A stretch of DNA of 64,000 bases from Chryseolinea lacunae (GCF_016735595.1 NZ_JAERRB010000003.1:237401-301400); one strand, 5' to 3'. Numbered from the stretch's first letter, positions 17,773 to 26,432 are shown. The notes: a model not told the origin generated them from the letters alone. Translations and numbers: made by a program.

Positions 17773-18369
17773 CTACTTTTGAATCCAAAACATATGGTCC
17801 TTCATGAGGATGAGGGCTATGCCCGCCACCGCCGATGATATAACCATCTTCCAGTCTCTCCTGTTCACATTAAACAAATCGACCAGGATAAAACAAACCG
17901 ACATAAACAACACCACGATGATGATCTGCCCAAACTCCAACCCTAGGTTGAAGGCCAGCAACGGGGTGAAAATGTTTTCATGTTTTCCCAGAATGCTGCG
18001 CAGGTAGTTCGAAAAACCGAGTCCGTGCACCAGTCCAAAAAACAGGGCATAGAAATAATTCATCTGCATCGCTCCCCCCGACAAATTGTTTTCGTTTTTG
18101 AAAAGGTTTGATACCGCGGTGATGAAGATGGTGAGCGGAATAAGAAATTCGATGAGGTCGGCCTTCACGTTCACAATGTGCAGCGTTGACAGGCCCAGGG
18201 TGATGGAGTGCCCAACGGTGAACGCCGTTACCAGAATGAGAATCTGTTTCCAGTCGCGTGTGATGTAGAGTGCGCAGAGCGCTACGATGAAGAGGATGTG
18301 GTCGTATCCGTTTGCATAGTCCAGGATGTGATCCTTGCCCAACATGAAATACACTTGAAATTCCGTCAT
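17773..18369 (-). CDS. HupE/UreJ-family membrane protein (putative metal permease)
   Basis: This 198-residue protein has about six transmembrane helices. The family signatures are His/Asp-bearing helix starts: ANGYDHILFIVAL near the N-terminus, FTVGHSITLGLS, and FFGLVHGLGFSNYL, which in HupE/UreJ nickel/cobalt permeases are thought to handle the metal ion. The start is ATG 18369; the preceding in-frame TTG is unlikely. It is 26 bp upstream of an M1 metallopeptidase gene on the same strand and divergent from the DUF6702 gene. Nickel or cobalt transport is known for some family members, but here the substrate is inferred only. Confidence 0.85.
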   Translation of the reverse strand: MTEFQVYFMLGKDHILDYANGYDHILFIVALCALYITRDWKQILILVTAFTVGHSITLGLSTLHIVNVKADLIEFLIPLTIFITAVSNLFKNENNLSGGAMQMNYFYALFFGLVHGLGFSNYLRSILGKHENIFTPLLAFNLGLEFGQIIIVVLFMSVCFILVDLFNVNRRDWKMVISSAVAGIALILMKDHMFWIQK

Positions 18370-18573
18370 AAACGCCAATCTGTCCCTGGAAAAGAGAGCA
18401 AGTATAATAGATATTTTTTATTTACGGAATGACAAATGAGCAACCGGATGGCTTTTTACGATGAGCGGCAAAGCTAGTTTGCGCACCCTGATATTATTCG
18501 AAATTAGGCTCGGTATTTTATTCGGTATTTTAGCGGAAAGCATAATCTTTGTGCCGTTCCCAACTTCAAACGA

Positions 18574-19080
18574 ATGCTCTCACTTTTTGGCTTCATCTCG
18601 ACACTGCAAGGGCTGCTTTTTTCGGTCATGCTTCATCCCCTTCACGTTTCGGTGACCGAAATTGAAATGGACGAAAAAGAAAAACGACTCGAGATCATGA
18701 TGCGCGTTTTTGCCGACGACCTGGAGACGTCGTTGCGCGAAGACTTGAAACAACCCGCGTTCGACATCGAGAAACCCGATGCCACAGCCCTGGATGCCAT
18801 CGTGGGCAGCTACCTGAAAAAACATTTCACACTCACCCTCGACAACAAGGCGCACGCGCCAAAATATCTCGGCCACGAACTGGAAGGCGACGCCTATATT
18901 TTTTACATCGAAGTGACCGGCGTCAAAAAATGGAAGACCATTCAGGTGCGCAACGACATCATCATGGAAGCGTTCGATGACCAGTCGAACCTGGTTCATG
19001 TGACGGTGCGCGGAACCGTGCGGAGCCTGCGCCTCACCAAAAGTGTGCCGGCCGATAAGCTCACATTCGATGTGAAGTAA
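18574..19080 (+). CDS. DUF6702-type exported protein
   Basis: This 168-residue protein has an N-terminal hydrophobic segment (LSLFGFISTLQGLLFSVML). It is immediately followed by HPLHVSVTEIEMDEKEKRLE and a mixed alpha/beta domain containing RVFADDLETSLRE. The composition and the HPLHVS start match DUF6702, a Bacteroidota family of unknown function. The His-Pro start after the signal resembles the extracytoplasmic N-terminal domain that is fused to HupE in other bacteria, and here the HupE gene is the divergent neighbour. The protein is probably exported or membrane-anchored. A start at 18628 would remove the signal and is rejected. Confidence 0.75.
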   Translation: MLSLFGFISTLQGLLFSVMLHPLHVSVTEIEMDEKEKRLEIMMRVFADDLETSLREDLKQPAFDIEKPDATALDAIVGSYLKKHFTLTLDNKAHAPKYLGHELEGDAYIFYIEVTGVKKWKTIQVRNDIIMEAFDDQSNLVHVTVRGTVRSLRLTKSVPADKLTFDVK

Positions 19081-19149
19081 AATCGTGCGCCGGATGCGGC
19101 GCACCATAGCGTAAAAAGTCCCATCTTCGCGGGAAAATTTCCTTGGCTT

Positions 19150-20154
19150 ATGCAGAAGATCCTTGTGGCCGTGATATTCCTCGGCGTGTTGCTTGCGGGT
19201 TGCAATCGTGAGAAAGACGAATGTGTGTTTGTGCCGCCCGTCGAAGACAAGGTCACGCTCTCGGTTCAGCAATTCCAGGATTCACTGGTCAACCTAACCT
19301 CGAAAGAACAGATGGTGGGTTTGCTCACGCGGCAGCCGCTGCTGCGCGACTATATTTTCAGGCGCACCGAATATCCCTCCGATTCTGTTTTCATCAACGA
19401 CCTCTACGCCAAGCTCAGCAGCCCGCACATGGACACCCTGGTGCTGGAAACCAAGCGCGTGTTTGGCGACCTCTCGGGCCTGACACAACAATTTGAAGAA
19501 GCCTTCAGCAACCTGAAATATTATTATCCCGACTTCACACCGCCCAAAATTCAAACGGTTGTTTCAGGTCTTGAAACCGACATGCTGGTGTCGGACACCC
19601 TCATCATCGTGAGCCTCGATTTCTATCTGGGACAAGGCGCAAAATACCGGCCCAAGATGTATGACTACCTGCTGCGCAAATACGATCCCAACGACATCGT
19701 GCCGTGTGCCATGCTCATCTACGGCATCAGCGATCGCTTCAACAAAAATCTTTCCGGCGACAAAACCGTGCTGGCCGACATGATGGCCTTTGGCAAATCG
19801 TTCTACTTCGCCAAACACATGCTGCCCTGTGTGGCCGACAGCGTTTTCATTTGGTATACACCCGACGAAACCCGTGGCTCGCGCAACAACGAAGACCTCA
19901 TCTGGGCGCGCTTCATCGACAGCCAGGTGTTGTATGCCACCAGCCACAAAGTGAAACAGGACTATCTCGGCGAACGGCCCGTCACGATTCAGGTGGGCGA
20001 AAAATGTCCGGGGCGCATCGGGCAATGGGTGGGCTGGCAGATCGTGAACAAATATGCCGAAACACATCCCGACGCCACGCTGCCCCAGGTGATGAAGGCC
20101 GCCAACGCGCAAAAACTCTTCAAGGACTCGAACTACAAACCGAAAAAGCGATAA
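19150..20154 (+). CDS. gldB: Gliding-motility lipoprotein GldB-like
   Basis: This 334-residue lipoprotein has the lipobox LLAGC (Cys18) after a short signal. The mid-region shows SLDFYLGQGAKY-type segments and the C-terminal motif GRIGQWVGWQIVNKY, both characteristic of GldB and its relatives. In Flavobacterium johnsoniae GldB is essential for gliding and is needed for a working type IX secretion/motility apparatus, though its exact role is unclear. No other gld gene is in this window. It is followed by tpiA on the same strand, with a promoter element between them. The name rests on these motifs and the length (family about 310-340). Confidence 0.85.
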   Translation: MQKILVAVIFLGVLLAGCNREKDECVFVPPVEDKVTLSVQQFQDSLVNLTSKEQMVGLLTRQPLLRDYIFRRTEYPSDSVFINDLYAKLSSPHMDTLVLETKRVFGDLSGLTQQFEEAFSNLKYYYPDFTPPKIQTVVSGLETDMLVSDTLIIVSLDFYLGQGAKYRPKMYDYLLRKYDPNDIVPCAMLIYGISDRFNKNLSGDKTVLADMMAFGKSFYFAKHMLPCVADSVFIWYTPDETRGSRNNEDLIWARFIDSQVLYATSHKVKQDYLGERPVTIQVGEKCPGRIGQWVGWQIVNKYAETHPDATLPQVMKAANAQKLFKDSNYKPKKR

Positions 20155-20192
20155 CCTTTTAGGCGATAAAGCCAAAAGCTCAACTATCTTTG
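20155..20192 (+). promoter_or_regulatory. Candidate Bacteroidota promoter for tpiA
   Basis: TATCTTTG at 20185-20192 is an exact match to the -7 element TAnnTTTG. A TTTTAG sequence about 21 bp upstream may serve as the -33 element. The ATG of tpiA is 38 bp downstream, a normal leader length. Confidence 0.5.
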
Positions 20193-20230
20193 ACGGTCAA
20201 AAAATCATCCAATCAAATTATACCATACTT

Positions 20231-20992
20231 ATGCGCCAAAAAATTGTAGCAGGCAACTGGAAAATGAACAAGACCCTCGAAGAAGCCAACATCCTGGCTT
20301 CCGAAATCAAAGGCATGGTAGCCGATGAAGTGAAGGGCGATGTGAAAGTTATTTTCTGCGTGCCCTTTCCGTATCTGGTTCCCCTCAAAAATCTTTTGGG
20401 CGCGGATCCACGCATTTCCCTTGCCGCACAAAATTGCAGCGAACACGAGTCAGGTGCCTACACCGGCGAAGTGTCGGCAGCGATGCTGAAATCTATCGGT
20501 ATACCCTACGTAGTGTTGGGTCACAGCGAACGTCGTCAGTATTTTGGTGAAGACGGAAAATTGCTGGCCAAGAAAGTTGATGTGGCATTGAAGCACGGTC
20601 TCTTGCCGATCTTCTGCTGCGGCGAACCATTGGAAGTGCGCGAAAGCAACGGCCACGAAGCACTCGTGAAAAAACAAATTGAAGAAAGCCTCTATCACCT
20701 CGATGCGGCGGGCATTCAAAAAGTAATTATCGCCTACGAACCCGTTTGGGCCATCGGCACCGGCAAGACGGCAACATCGCAGCAGGCACAAGACATGCAC
20801 GCCGTGATCCGCAGGTCGCTGGCCGCAAAATATGGCGAAGCGGTTGCCAACGAAATCACCATTCAATATGGCGGCAGCGTGAATGCAGCCAACGCCAAAG
20901 AACTCTTCTCGCAACCCGATGTAGACGGTGGTCTGGTGGGTGGCGCGTCGCTGAAGTCGCGCGAGTTTGCCGACGTTATCAAAGCCATGTAA
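20231..20992 (+). CDS. tpiA: Triosephosphate isomerase
   Basis: The 253-residue TIM-barrel enzyme interconverts dihydroxyacetone phosphate and glyceraldehyde 3-phosphate in glycolysis and gluconeogenesis. The catalytic Lys11 is in GNWKMNK, the catalytic His is in LGHSERR, and the catalytic Glu plus the mobile phosphate-gripping loop are in AYEPVWAIGTGKTAT. The final phosphate-binding loops are QYGGSVN and GGASL. Length and all active-site residues are normal. It has its own promoter-like element upstream and a strong terminator at 21003-21036. Confidence 0.99.
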   Translation: MRQKIVAGNWKMNKTLEEANILASEIKGMVADEVKGDVKVIFCVPFPYLVPLKNLLGADPRISLAAQNCSEHESGAYTGEVSAAMLKSIGIPYVVLGHSERRQYFGEDGKLLAKKVDVALKHGLLPIFCCGEPLEVRESNGHEALVKKQIEESLYHLDAAGIQKVIIAYEPVWAIGTGKTATSQQAQDMHAVIRRSLAAKYGEAVANEITIQYGGSVNAANAKELFSQPDVDGGLVGGASLKSREFADVIKAM

Positions 20993-21002
20993 ATTCATTT
21001 CG

Positions 21003-21036
21003 GCGCCGGCAGCGTTTCGCTTGCCGGCGCTTTTTC
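21003..21036 (+). terminator. Intrinsic terminator after tpiA
   Basis: A perfect 9-bp GC-rich stem (GCGCCGGCA / TGCCGGCGC) with a 10-nt loop is followed by TTTTTCTTTTT, starting 11 bp after the tpiA stop. Confidence 0.9.
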
Positions 21037-21089
21037 TTTTTCCCTGATTTCTTTTCCGGTTTTTCCCATCACGCCATTTCTGTTTCTCT

Positions 21090-21917
21090 ATGTACTACTC
21101 TCGTCTGCAGGTGATCTGCGATCTCGATTTTTCTGAACTCATCATGGCCGAAGTTGCCGAAGCGGGGTTCGACACGTTTATGGAAACAGAAAAGGGATTC
21201 GAGGCTTATGTGGAAATGGAGAAGTATGACAAAGAATACTTGCAGGCCATCAAAGACAAATATGCGGCCCTCACCCCCGTGGTGTTTTTTCAGGACCGAA
21301 TCCAGAAACAAAACTGGAATGAAGAGTGGGAAAAAAATTACGAGCCCATCATTGTCGACGACCGCTGCCTGATTCGCGCCGACTTCCATAAGATCGAAAA
21401 GAAATATCAATACGAACTCATCATCACACCCAAGATGTCGTTCGGCACGGGCCATCATCAAACCACCTACCTGATGATAAAAAGCCAGATGGACATCGAC
21501 CACCAAAACAAACGCGTGATGGACGCCGGGTGTGGCACATCCATCCTGTCGGTGATGGCCTCGAAGCTCGGCGCGCGCGAAGTGGAAGCCTTCGACATTG
21601 ACGACTGGAGCGTGAGCAACGGCCAGGAAAACATCGACGTGAACGGCTGCACCAACATCCACCAGCAGCAAGGAAAGCTGAGCGACCTCACTTTCGAAGG
21701 CACATTCGACATCATTCTCGCCAACATCAACAAAAACGTTTTGCTGGACGAGATCAAACTCTATCAAGGCTACCTCGCCCCGGGCGGTCATCTCCTCCTC
21801 AGCGGATTCTTTACCAGCGACATCCCCGACCTGTTGCAAGAAGCATCACCCTTCGGCCTTCGCGAAGTGACGCGCGACGAACGTGAGCAATGGGCTTCGT
21901 TGCTGTTGCAGAAGTAA
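21090..21917 (+). CDS. prmA: Ribosomal protein L11 methyltransferase
   Basis: The 275-residue SAM-dependent methyltransferase trimethylates ribosomal protein L11. The N-terminal substrate-recognition part includes QDRIQKQNWNEEWEKNYEP, a PrmA hallmark. The SAM-binding motif I is VMDAGCGTSILSVMA, and motif IV reads DIILANINKNVLL, where N-I-N replaces the usual NPPY-like sequence as in all PrmA. Motif FGTGHHQTT matches the conserved GTGxHxTT. It lies 97 bp after tpiA with a terminator between, so it is probably transcribed separately. Confidence 0.97.
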   Translation: MYYSRLQVICDLDFSELIMAEVAEAGFDTFMETEKGFEAYVEMEKYDKEYLQAIKDKYAALTPVVFFQDRIQKQNWNEEWEKNYEPIIVDDRCLIRADFHKIEKKYQYELIITPKMSFGTGHHQTTYLMIKSQMDIDHQNKRVMDAGCGTSILSVMASKLGAREVEAFDIDDWSVSNGQENIDVNGCTNIHQQQGKLSDLTFEGTFDIILANINKNVLLDEIKLYQGYLAPGGHLLLSGFFTSDIPDLLQEASPFGLREVTRDEREQWASLLLQK

Positions 21918-21983
21918 ACGAAATCGATTTCCCATTTACGGCACGTGTGTGAAACGCACAAGATGAATCGCGCCTAAAAATTA

Positions 21984-22018
21984 TACAGGAGGTTTATAAT
22001 GCTTCGTGGCATCCTGTA
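21984..22018 (+). other. Inverted repeat and AGGAGG sequence upstream of the permease gene
   Basis: TACAGGA at 21984-21990 and TCCTGTA at 22012-22018 form a 7-bp inverted repeat with a 21-nt spacer. Inside it, AGGAGG (21987-21992) precedes an in-frame ATG at 21999 by a normal Shine-Dalgarno distance. Shine-Dalgarno sequences are otherwise almost absent in this window. It could be an operator or an attenuating hairpin, or chance. Confidence 0.35.
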
Positions 22019-22049
22019 TCTTACAGATGATTCATTTTCCCCTTGCCCT

Positions 22050-23279
22050 ATGAAGCCTTTGCTACGCATTCAATTGTCGGCCATGATGTTTCTCCAGTTT
22101 TTCATTTGGGGCTCATGGTACGGGCAAATGAGCAAGTACCTCACCAACCAACTGCATGCCACCGGCGACCAGGTGGGAAGTGTCTATGCCGCGTTCTCAT
22201 TTGCCATGATGGCATCGCCTTTTTTTGTCGGGCTGCTTGCCGATCGCTATTTCGCCGCACAAAAAGTGTTGGGCGTGCTCAACCTGCTGGGCGCGGCCAT
22301 GCTGTTCGTGCTGGTGAATACCACCGACCCCGATGCTTTTTTCTGGATCATGCTGGTGTATTGCTTCACGTTCACACCCACCATTGCGCTCACCAGCTCC
22401 ATCGCCATGCAGCAAATGAGCAATCCGCAAAAAGAGTTTCCGTCCATTCGTGTGTTTGGCACAGTGGCCTGGATCGTGGTGGTGAATTTTATCGGCTTCA
22501 TGTCTTTGGGCGATAAGGTTGCCATCTTTCAAATCTCTATGATCGCGTCTGCCCTGCTGGGTGTGTTTGCGTTCTTCCTTCCCAACACACCGCCATCGTC
22601 TACCGACGCGGCAAGTTTTGCACAGATTATCGGCAAGGATGCGTTTGTGCTTTTCAAAGATCGTTCGTTCAGCATTTTCTTTCTGTCGTCCATTCTCATT
22701 TGCATTCCGCTGTCGTTCTACTATACGTGGGCCAACCCTTCGCTCACCGATTCCTACAAGGCTGCGTTTCCAACCGCAGACCCGACAGGTTTTAACATCG
22801 AAAACAAAATGTCATTGGGGCAGGCATCGGAAGTGATTTTTCTTTTGCTCTTGCCGCTGGCCTTTCAGAAATACGGTGTGAAAAAAATTCTCATCATCGG
22901 CCTGGTGGCATGGATCACGCGGTTCCTCTTTTTCGGCTATGGCTCGGCCGACACGTCGTCGTGGATGCTCTATGCTGCCATCCTGCTTCACGGAGTGTGC
23001 TACGATTTCTTTTTTGTGACAGGACAAATCTATACCGACCTGAAGGCGGGCGAAAAAATTAAGTCGCAAGCCCAGGGTCTGATCTCGCTGGCTACCTATG
23101 GCGCCGGCATGTTCATCGGTTCCATTGTGGCCGGCAAAGTGAAAGATGCCTACACCTCGGGCGACCCGGCCATCACTAACTGGACCAATGTGTGGCTGGT
23201 GCCGGCGGGCATCGCCGTGGTGGTGCTGCTACTGTTTGTTTTGTTCTTCCGCGACAACACGCGGAAGGCGACCGGCTGA
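22050..23279 (+). CDS. Nucleoside permease-like MFS transporter
   Basis: This 409-residue protein has twelve predicted transmembrane helices and resembles the NupG/XapB nucleoside:H+ symporters: RIQLSAMMFLQFFIWGSWY at the N-terminus, the loop GLLADRYFAAQKVLG, and FPSIRVFGTVAWI in the middle. The start at 22050 gives the canonical N-terminus; an in-frame ATG at 21999 preceded by AGGAGG would add 17 residues. In Bacteroidota these permeases often lie beside Gfo/Idh/MocA oxidoreductases, as here (50 bp downstream), and may carry sugar derivatives rather than nucleosides. Substrate is therefore uncertain. Confidence 0.85.
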   Translation: MKPLLRIQLSAMMFLQFFIWGSWYGQMSKYLTNQLHATGDQVGSVYAAFSFAMMASPFFVGLLADRYFAAQKVLGVLNLLGAAMLFVLVNTTDPDAFFWIMLVYCFTFTPTIALTSSIAMQQMSNPQKEFPSIRVFGTVAWIVVVNFIGFMSLGDKVAIFQISMIASALLGVFAFFLPNTPPSSTDAASFAQIIGKDAFVLFKDRSFSIFFLSSILICIPLSFYYTWANPSLTDSYKAAFPTADPTGFNIENKMSLGQASEVIFLLLLPLAFQKYGVKKILIIGLVAWITRFLFFGYGSADTSSWMLYAAILLHGVCYDFFFVTGQIYTDLKAGEKIKSQAQGLISLATYGAGMFIGSIVAGKVKDAYTSGDPAITNWTNVWLVPAGIAVVVLLLFVLFFRDNTRKATG

Positions 23280-23329
23280 GAAAATCAAAACTATTTCATA
23301 ACGACAACTACAACCAACGCCAACGAACT

Positions 23330-24517
23330 ATGAACATCGCCATGCTAGGCTCGGGCTTTATCGGCCGGTTCTATGCCGAATCCATTCAAGGCTACCGAAG
23401 CAAAGACAAAATTGTGAGCATCTATTCCCGTCGCGAAGAAAGCACGAAGAAATTTGCCGACGACTATAACGTTGCGTTCTCCACCACCGTCATGGAAGAC
23501 GCCATCAACCGCCCCGAGGTAGACGTGGTGTGCATTGCACTGCCCAACAACCTCCACGAAGAAGCCGTGATGCTCTGCTGCAAACACAAAAAGGCAGTGA
23601 TCACCACCAAGCCCCTTGGCCGCAACGGCGAAGAAGCCAAACGCATGCTGCTGGCCGTAGAGAAAGCCGGCATCTTCAATGGCTATCTCGAAGATCTGGT
23701 ATACACGCCCAAGTTCATCAAGGCACAGGAGAGTGTGAAGAAGGGCGCCCTGGGTCGCATCCTCTGGGCCAAGTCGCGCGAAACACACCCCGGCCCCCAC
23801 AGCGATTGGTTCTGGGATATCGAACAAGCTGGCGGCGGCTGCATTCTTGACCTTGGCTGCCACTGCGTGGAAATTACCCGTGGCTACATCGGCAAAGACA
23901 TCCTGCCCGTGGAAGTGATGTGCTGGGCCGACACGCAGGTGAAACCCATCGATGCCGAAGACCACGCCATTGGCCTGATCAAATACGAGAACGGCGCCAT
24001 CAGCCAGTTTGAGGTGAGCTGGACTTTCCGCGGTGGCCTCGACCTGCGCGACGAAGTGATGGGCACCGAAGGCACCATCTGGATCAACAGCTTTATGCGC
24101 ACCGGCTTCGAAATTTTCACCACCGGCAAAAGCGGCGACTACCTGGCCGAAAAATCAGAGAGCGATTCGGGCTGGATTTTCCCCGTAGGCGACGAGCTGA
24201 ACGAGCTGGGCTACAACCACATGTTCATGGACATGTTCCAATCGATCGAGCAGAACAAAGAACCCAAAGAAACTTTCTACGACGGCTATGTAGTGAACGT
24301 CATTTTGGACGCCGCCTACAAGTCGGCCAAAACAAAACTATGGGAACCCGTGAAGCTCGACATCTGGCGCGGCCGCACCGGCGTTTCCAAAGACAGCCAC
24401 CTCGAAGAATACGATGCCGAACATTATCTGGTGAAGGAAGAAGTGACACACTATGGCGCCAAAAAACTGATTCTGAAAAATAAAGCAAGTGGCAAAATCA
24501 TTCAGCGCACACTCTGA
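23330..24517 (+). CDS. Gfo/Idh/MocA-family NAD(P)-dependent oxidoreductase
   Basis: This 395-residue oxidoreductase of sugars or inositols begins MNIAMLGSGFIGRFYAESI, with the Rossmann GxGxxG loop. The conserved cofactor/substrate segment is ITTKPLGRNGEEA (the E-K-P motif with the Lys retained), and the His-bearing catalytic segment is ILDLGCHCVEITRGYIG. The C-terminal half is the beta-sheet substrate domain. It follows the permease gene by 50 bp and probably shares its transcript. Relatives act on keto-sugars, glycosides or inositols, so the exact substrate is not assigned. Confidence 0.9.
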   Translation: MNIAMLGSGFIGRFYAESIQGYRSKDKIVSIYSRREESTKKFADDYNVAFSTTVMEDAINRPEVDVVCIALPNNLHEEAVMLCCKHKKAVITTKPLGRNGEEAKRMLLAVEKAGIFNGYLEDLVYTPKFIKAQESVKKGALGRILWAKSRETHPGPHSDWFWDIEQAGGGCILDLGCHCVEITRGYIGKDILPVEVMCWADTQVKPIDAEDHAIGLIKYENGAISQFEVSWTFRGGLDLRDEVMGTEGTIWINSFMRTGFEIFTTGKSGDYLAEKSESDSGWIFPVGDELNELGYNHMFMDMFQSIEQNKEPKETFYDGYVVNVILDAAYKSAKTKLWEPVKLDIWRGRTGVSKDSHLEEYDAEHYLVKEEVTHYGAKKLILKNKASGKIIQRTL

Positions 24518-24520
24518 TGG

Positions 24521-25693
24521 CTAGCGGAAAAGTGAAGCGAATTTTTCGCCGAGTATAGCGCGCGAATATTTTCTTTCGGCCAGCAGGCGTGATGCTTGCT
24601 GGCTTTTTTTTAGCCGCTCCACATCGTCGAGGAAGGGTCTTATTTTAGTCACGAAGTCTTCGGGATGCTGGCGGTCCACATACACGCCGCATTGGTTCTG
24701 CTCAATTTCTTCGCGTATCCAGCCCCCAAAATTCACCACCATGAGCTTGCCCGCCGCAAGACCATCGAAGTATTTGTTGGGCGAGCCCGTTTCCAGAATG
24801 GGCAGCGGCTTGTAGCACACAAACGACGCATCGGTCACGTTCATAACCTCCTTCACCCCTTCCCGATTTTGAAAGGGAATAAACGAAAAATTAGCAAGAC
24901 CAAGCTGTTTCGCGACGGTCTTCAGGTTTTCGAGCACAGCGCCATCGCCACACACCACAAAATGAACGGGCAGCGATGCTTTCTGTGAGGCGCGTGCGCA
25001 GTCCATAAAATAATCGAGGCCATTGGCCAGCCCCACGGCGCCGATATAGGACACCACAAATTTTCCGGCCACGCCAAATTTCGCCTCCAAAGCCGGGTCT
25101 TTCACCGACGGCTGGTAGAATTCCGTGTCGGCCATGTTGGGTACCAGGTGCACGGGTGTGCCGGGTGTTTTCTTCACGATTGCCTCCTGTATCATGGGCG
25201 AAAGTGCCACCACCGATTGGGCGCCCCGATAGGTGGATTTCTCGAGGTCGTAGAGAAATTGTTTGAAAAAATAGTTCTTCACAAACCCCATTTGTATGGG
25301 GGCGTCGGGCCATAGATCGCCCACTTCAAAAATGTAGGGAATGGCATAACGCGTCTTCAGCAGTCGTGCAGCCAGCCCCACCGTTAGCGGAACAGAAATG
25401 GCATAACAAACCCCAATGCCTTCAAGCTTCGCCGCCAGACTCACCGCCGCCCGCACATAGCGCAGAAAAGCCATGCTTCGTTTGCCAAACCCGAAGCGAT
25501 TGTCGTAGGCAATGGGCAGGTAGTGCACTTCAATTCCCTCTACGCCCCGCTTCACGTACGCTTTCTCGTTGTGCGCCGTGATCACCACCGGTGTGTGGCC
25601 GGCGACCACCAGGGCTTTTGCCAGATAGTACGACCGCAGGGCTCCACCGGACTGAGGCGTGTTGAAATGCTGGTGAAGAATCAAAACTTTCAC
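24521..25693 (-). CDS. Family 4 glycosyltransferase (WbuB-like)
   Basis: This is a GT-B fold glycosyltransferase of about 390 residues. The N-terminal acceptor domain begins VKVLILHQHFNTPQSGG, and GDLWPDAPIQMGF is typical of the WbuB group in polysaccharide and O-antigen synthesis. The donor-binding domain contains VSYIGAVGLANGLDYF and the C-terminal GSPNKYFDGLAAGKLMV, with the E/D residues of the family. The GTG at 25693 was chosen because it aligns with the family start; an in-frame ATG at 25741 adds 16 odd residues. It is convergent with, and 3 bp from, the oxidoreductase gene. It stands alone with no other polysaccharide gene nearby. Confidence 0.85.
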   Translation of the reverse strand: MKVLILHQHFNTPQSGGALRSYYLAKALVVAGHTPVVITAHNEKAYVKRGVEGIEVHYLPIAYDNRFGFGKRSMAFLRYVRAAVSLAAKLEGIGVCYAISVPLTVGLAARLLKTRYAIPYIFEVGDLWPDAPIQMGFVKNYFFKQFLYDLEKSTYRGAQSVVALSPMIQEAIVKKTPGTPVHLVPNMADTEFYQPSVKDPALEAKFGVAGKFVVSYIGAVGLANGLDYFMDCARASQKASLPVHFVVCGDGAVLENLKTVAKQLGLANFSFIPFQNREGVKEVMNVTDASFVCYKPLPILETGSPNKYFDGLAAGKLMVVNFGGWIREEIEQNQCGVYVDRQHPEDFVTKIRPFLDDVERLKKSQQASRLLAERKYSRAILGEKFASLFR

Positions 25694-25825
25694 GGTGCAA
25701 AGAAAACAATGTTTCACAGCCCGGCCGCGCACCGTCCGCATTTTTGTGCCCCCAACCGGTCGTCCTGAAACGGTTTTATTTTATGGGCCTCACGTCGTAG
25801 TTTCAGGACAAACCAAAATTAGTAT

Positions 25826-26419
25826 ATGAACAAACCCCTGATCACCCTTCTGCTGGCGACGCTCGCGCTGGGCGCCGCGCATGCCCAAACAAAACTCTTC
25901 AACGGAAAAGACCTCACCGGCTGGAAGGTGGCCGGCACCGAAAAATGGTATGTCGAGAAAGGCGAACTGATCTGCGAGAGCGGTCCGGACAAGCAATATG
26001 GCTATCTGGTATCTGAACAGGAGTTCAAAAACTTCGAATTGACCGTAGAATTCAAGCAAGAGTCGAATGGCAACAGCGGTGTGTTTTTTCACAGCTCCGT
26101 GGAAGGCACGAAGATCAGCGGGTGGCAGGCCGAGGTTGCGCCCCTCAACAAACACACCGGCGGCATCTATGAAAGCTATGGCCGTGGATGGCTGATACAG
26201 CCCAAACCCGAGCTGGAAAGCAAATTAAAGGAAGGTGATTGGAACCGCATGGTTGTGCGGGTGCAAGGCGGCGAAGTGAACACGTTTTTGAACGGCGTTC
26301 AGATGATCACCCTGAAAGATGATAAGATCGGGGAAAGTACAGGAAAAATAGCGCTACAGATACACGACGGTGGTGGTGTAAAAGTGCGTTGGCGCATCGT
26401 TGAGGTGAAGGCCTTATAA
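25826..26419 (+). CDS. DUF1080 (3-keto-disaccharide hydrolase-like) secreted protein
   Basis: This 197-residue exported protein has signal peptide core ITLLLATLALGAAHAQ. The mature part starts LFNGKDLTGWKV and contains FELTVEFKQESNGNSGVFFH and GSGKIALQIHDGG-like strands (GKIALQIHDGGGVKVRWR), the hallmarks of the concanavalin-like DUF1080 fold. Members of this family have been assigned 3-keto-glycoside hydrolase activity, acting with Gfo/Idh/MocA oxidoreductases. One of these is encoded at 23330-24517, separated by the opposite-strand glycosyltransferase. A shared pathway is an inference from this proximity. Confidence 0.85.
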   Translation: MNKPLITLLLATLALGAAHAQTKLFNGKDLTGWKVAGTEKWYVEKGELICESGPDKQYGYLVSEQEFKNFELTVEFKQESNGNSGVFFHSSVEGTKISGWQAEVAPLNKHTGGIYESYGRGWLIQPKPELESKLKEGDWNRMVVRVQGGEVNTFLNGVQMITLKDDKIGESTGKIALQIHDGGGVKVRWRIVEVKAL

Positions 26420-26432
26420 AAGAAACATCCGG

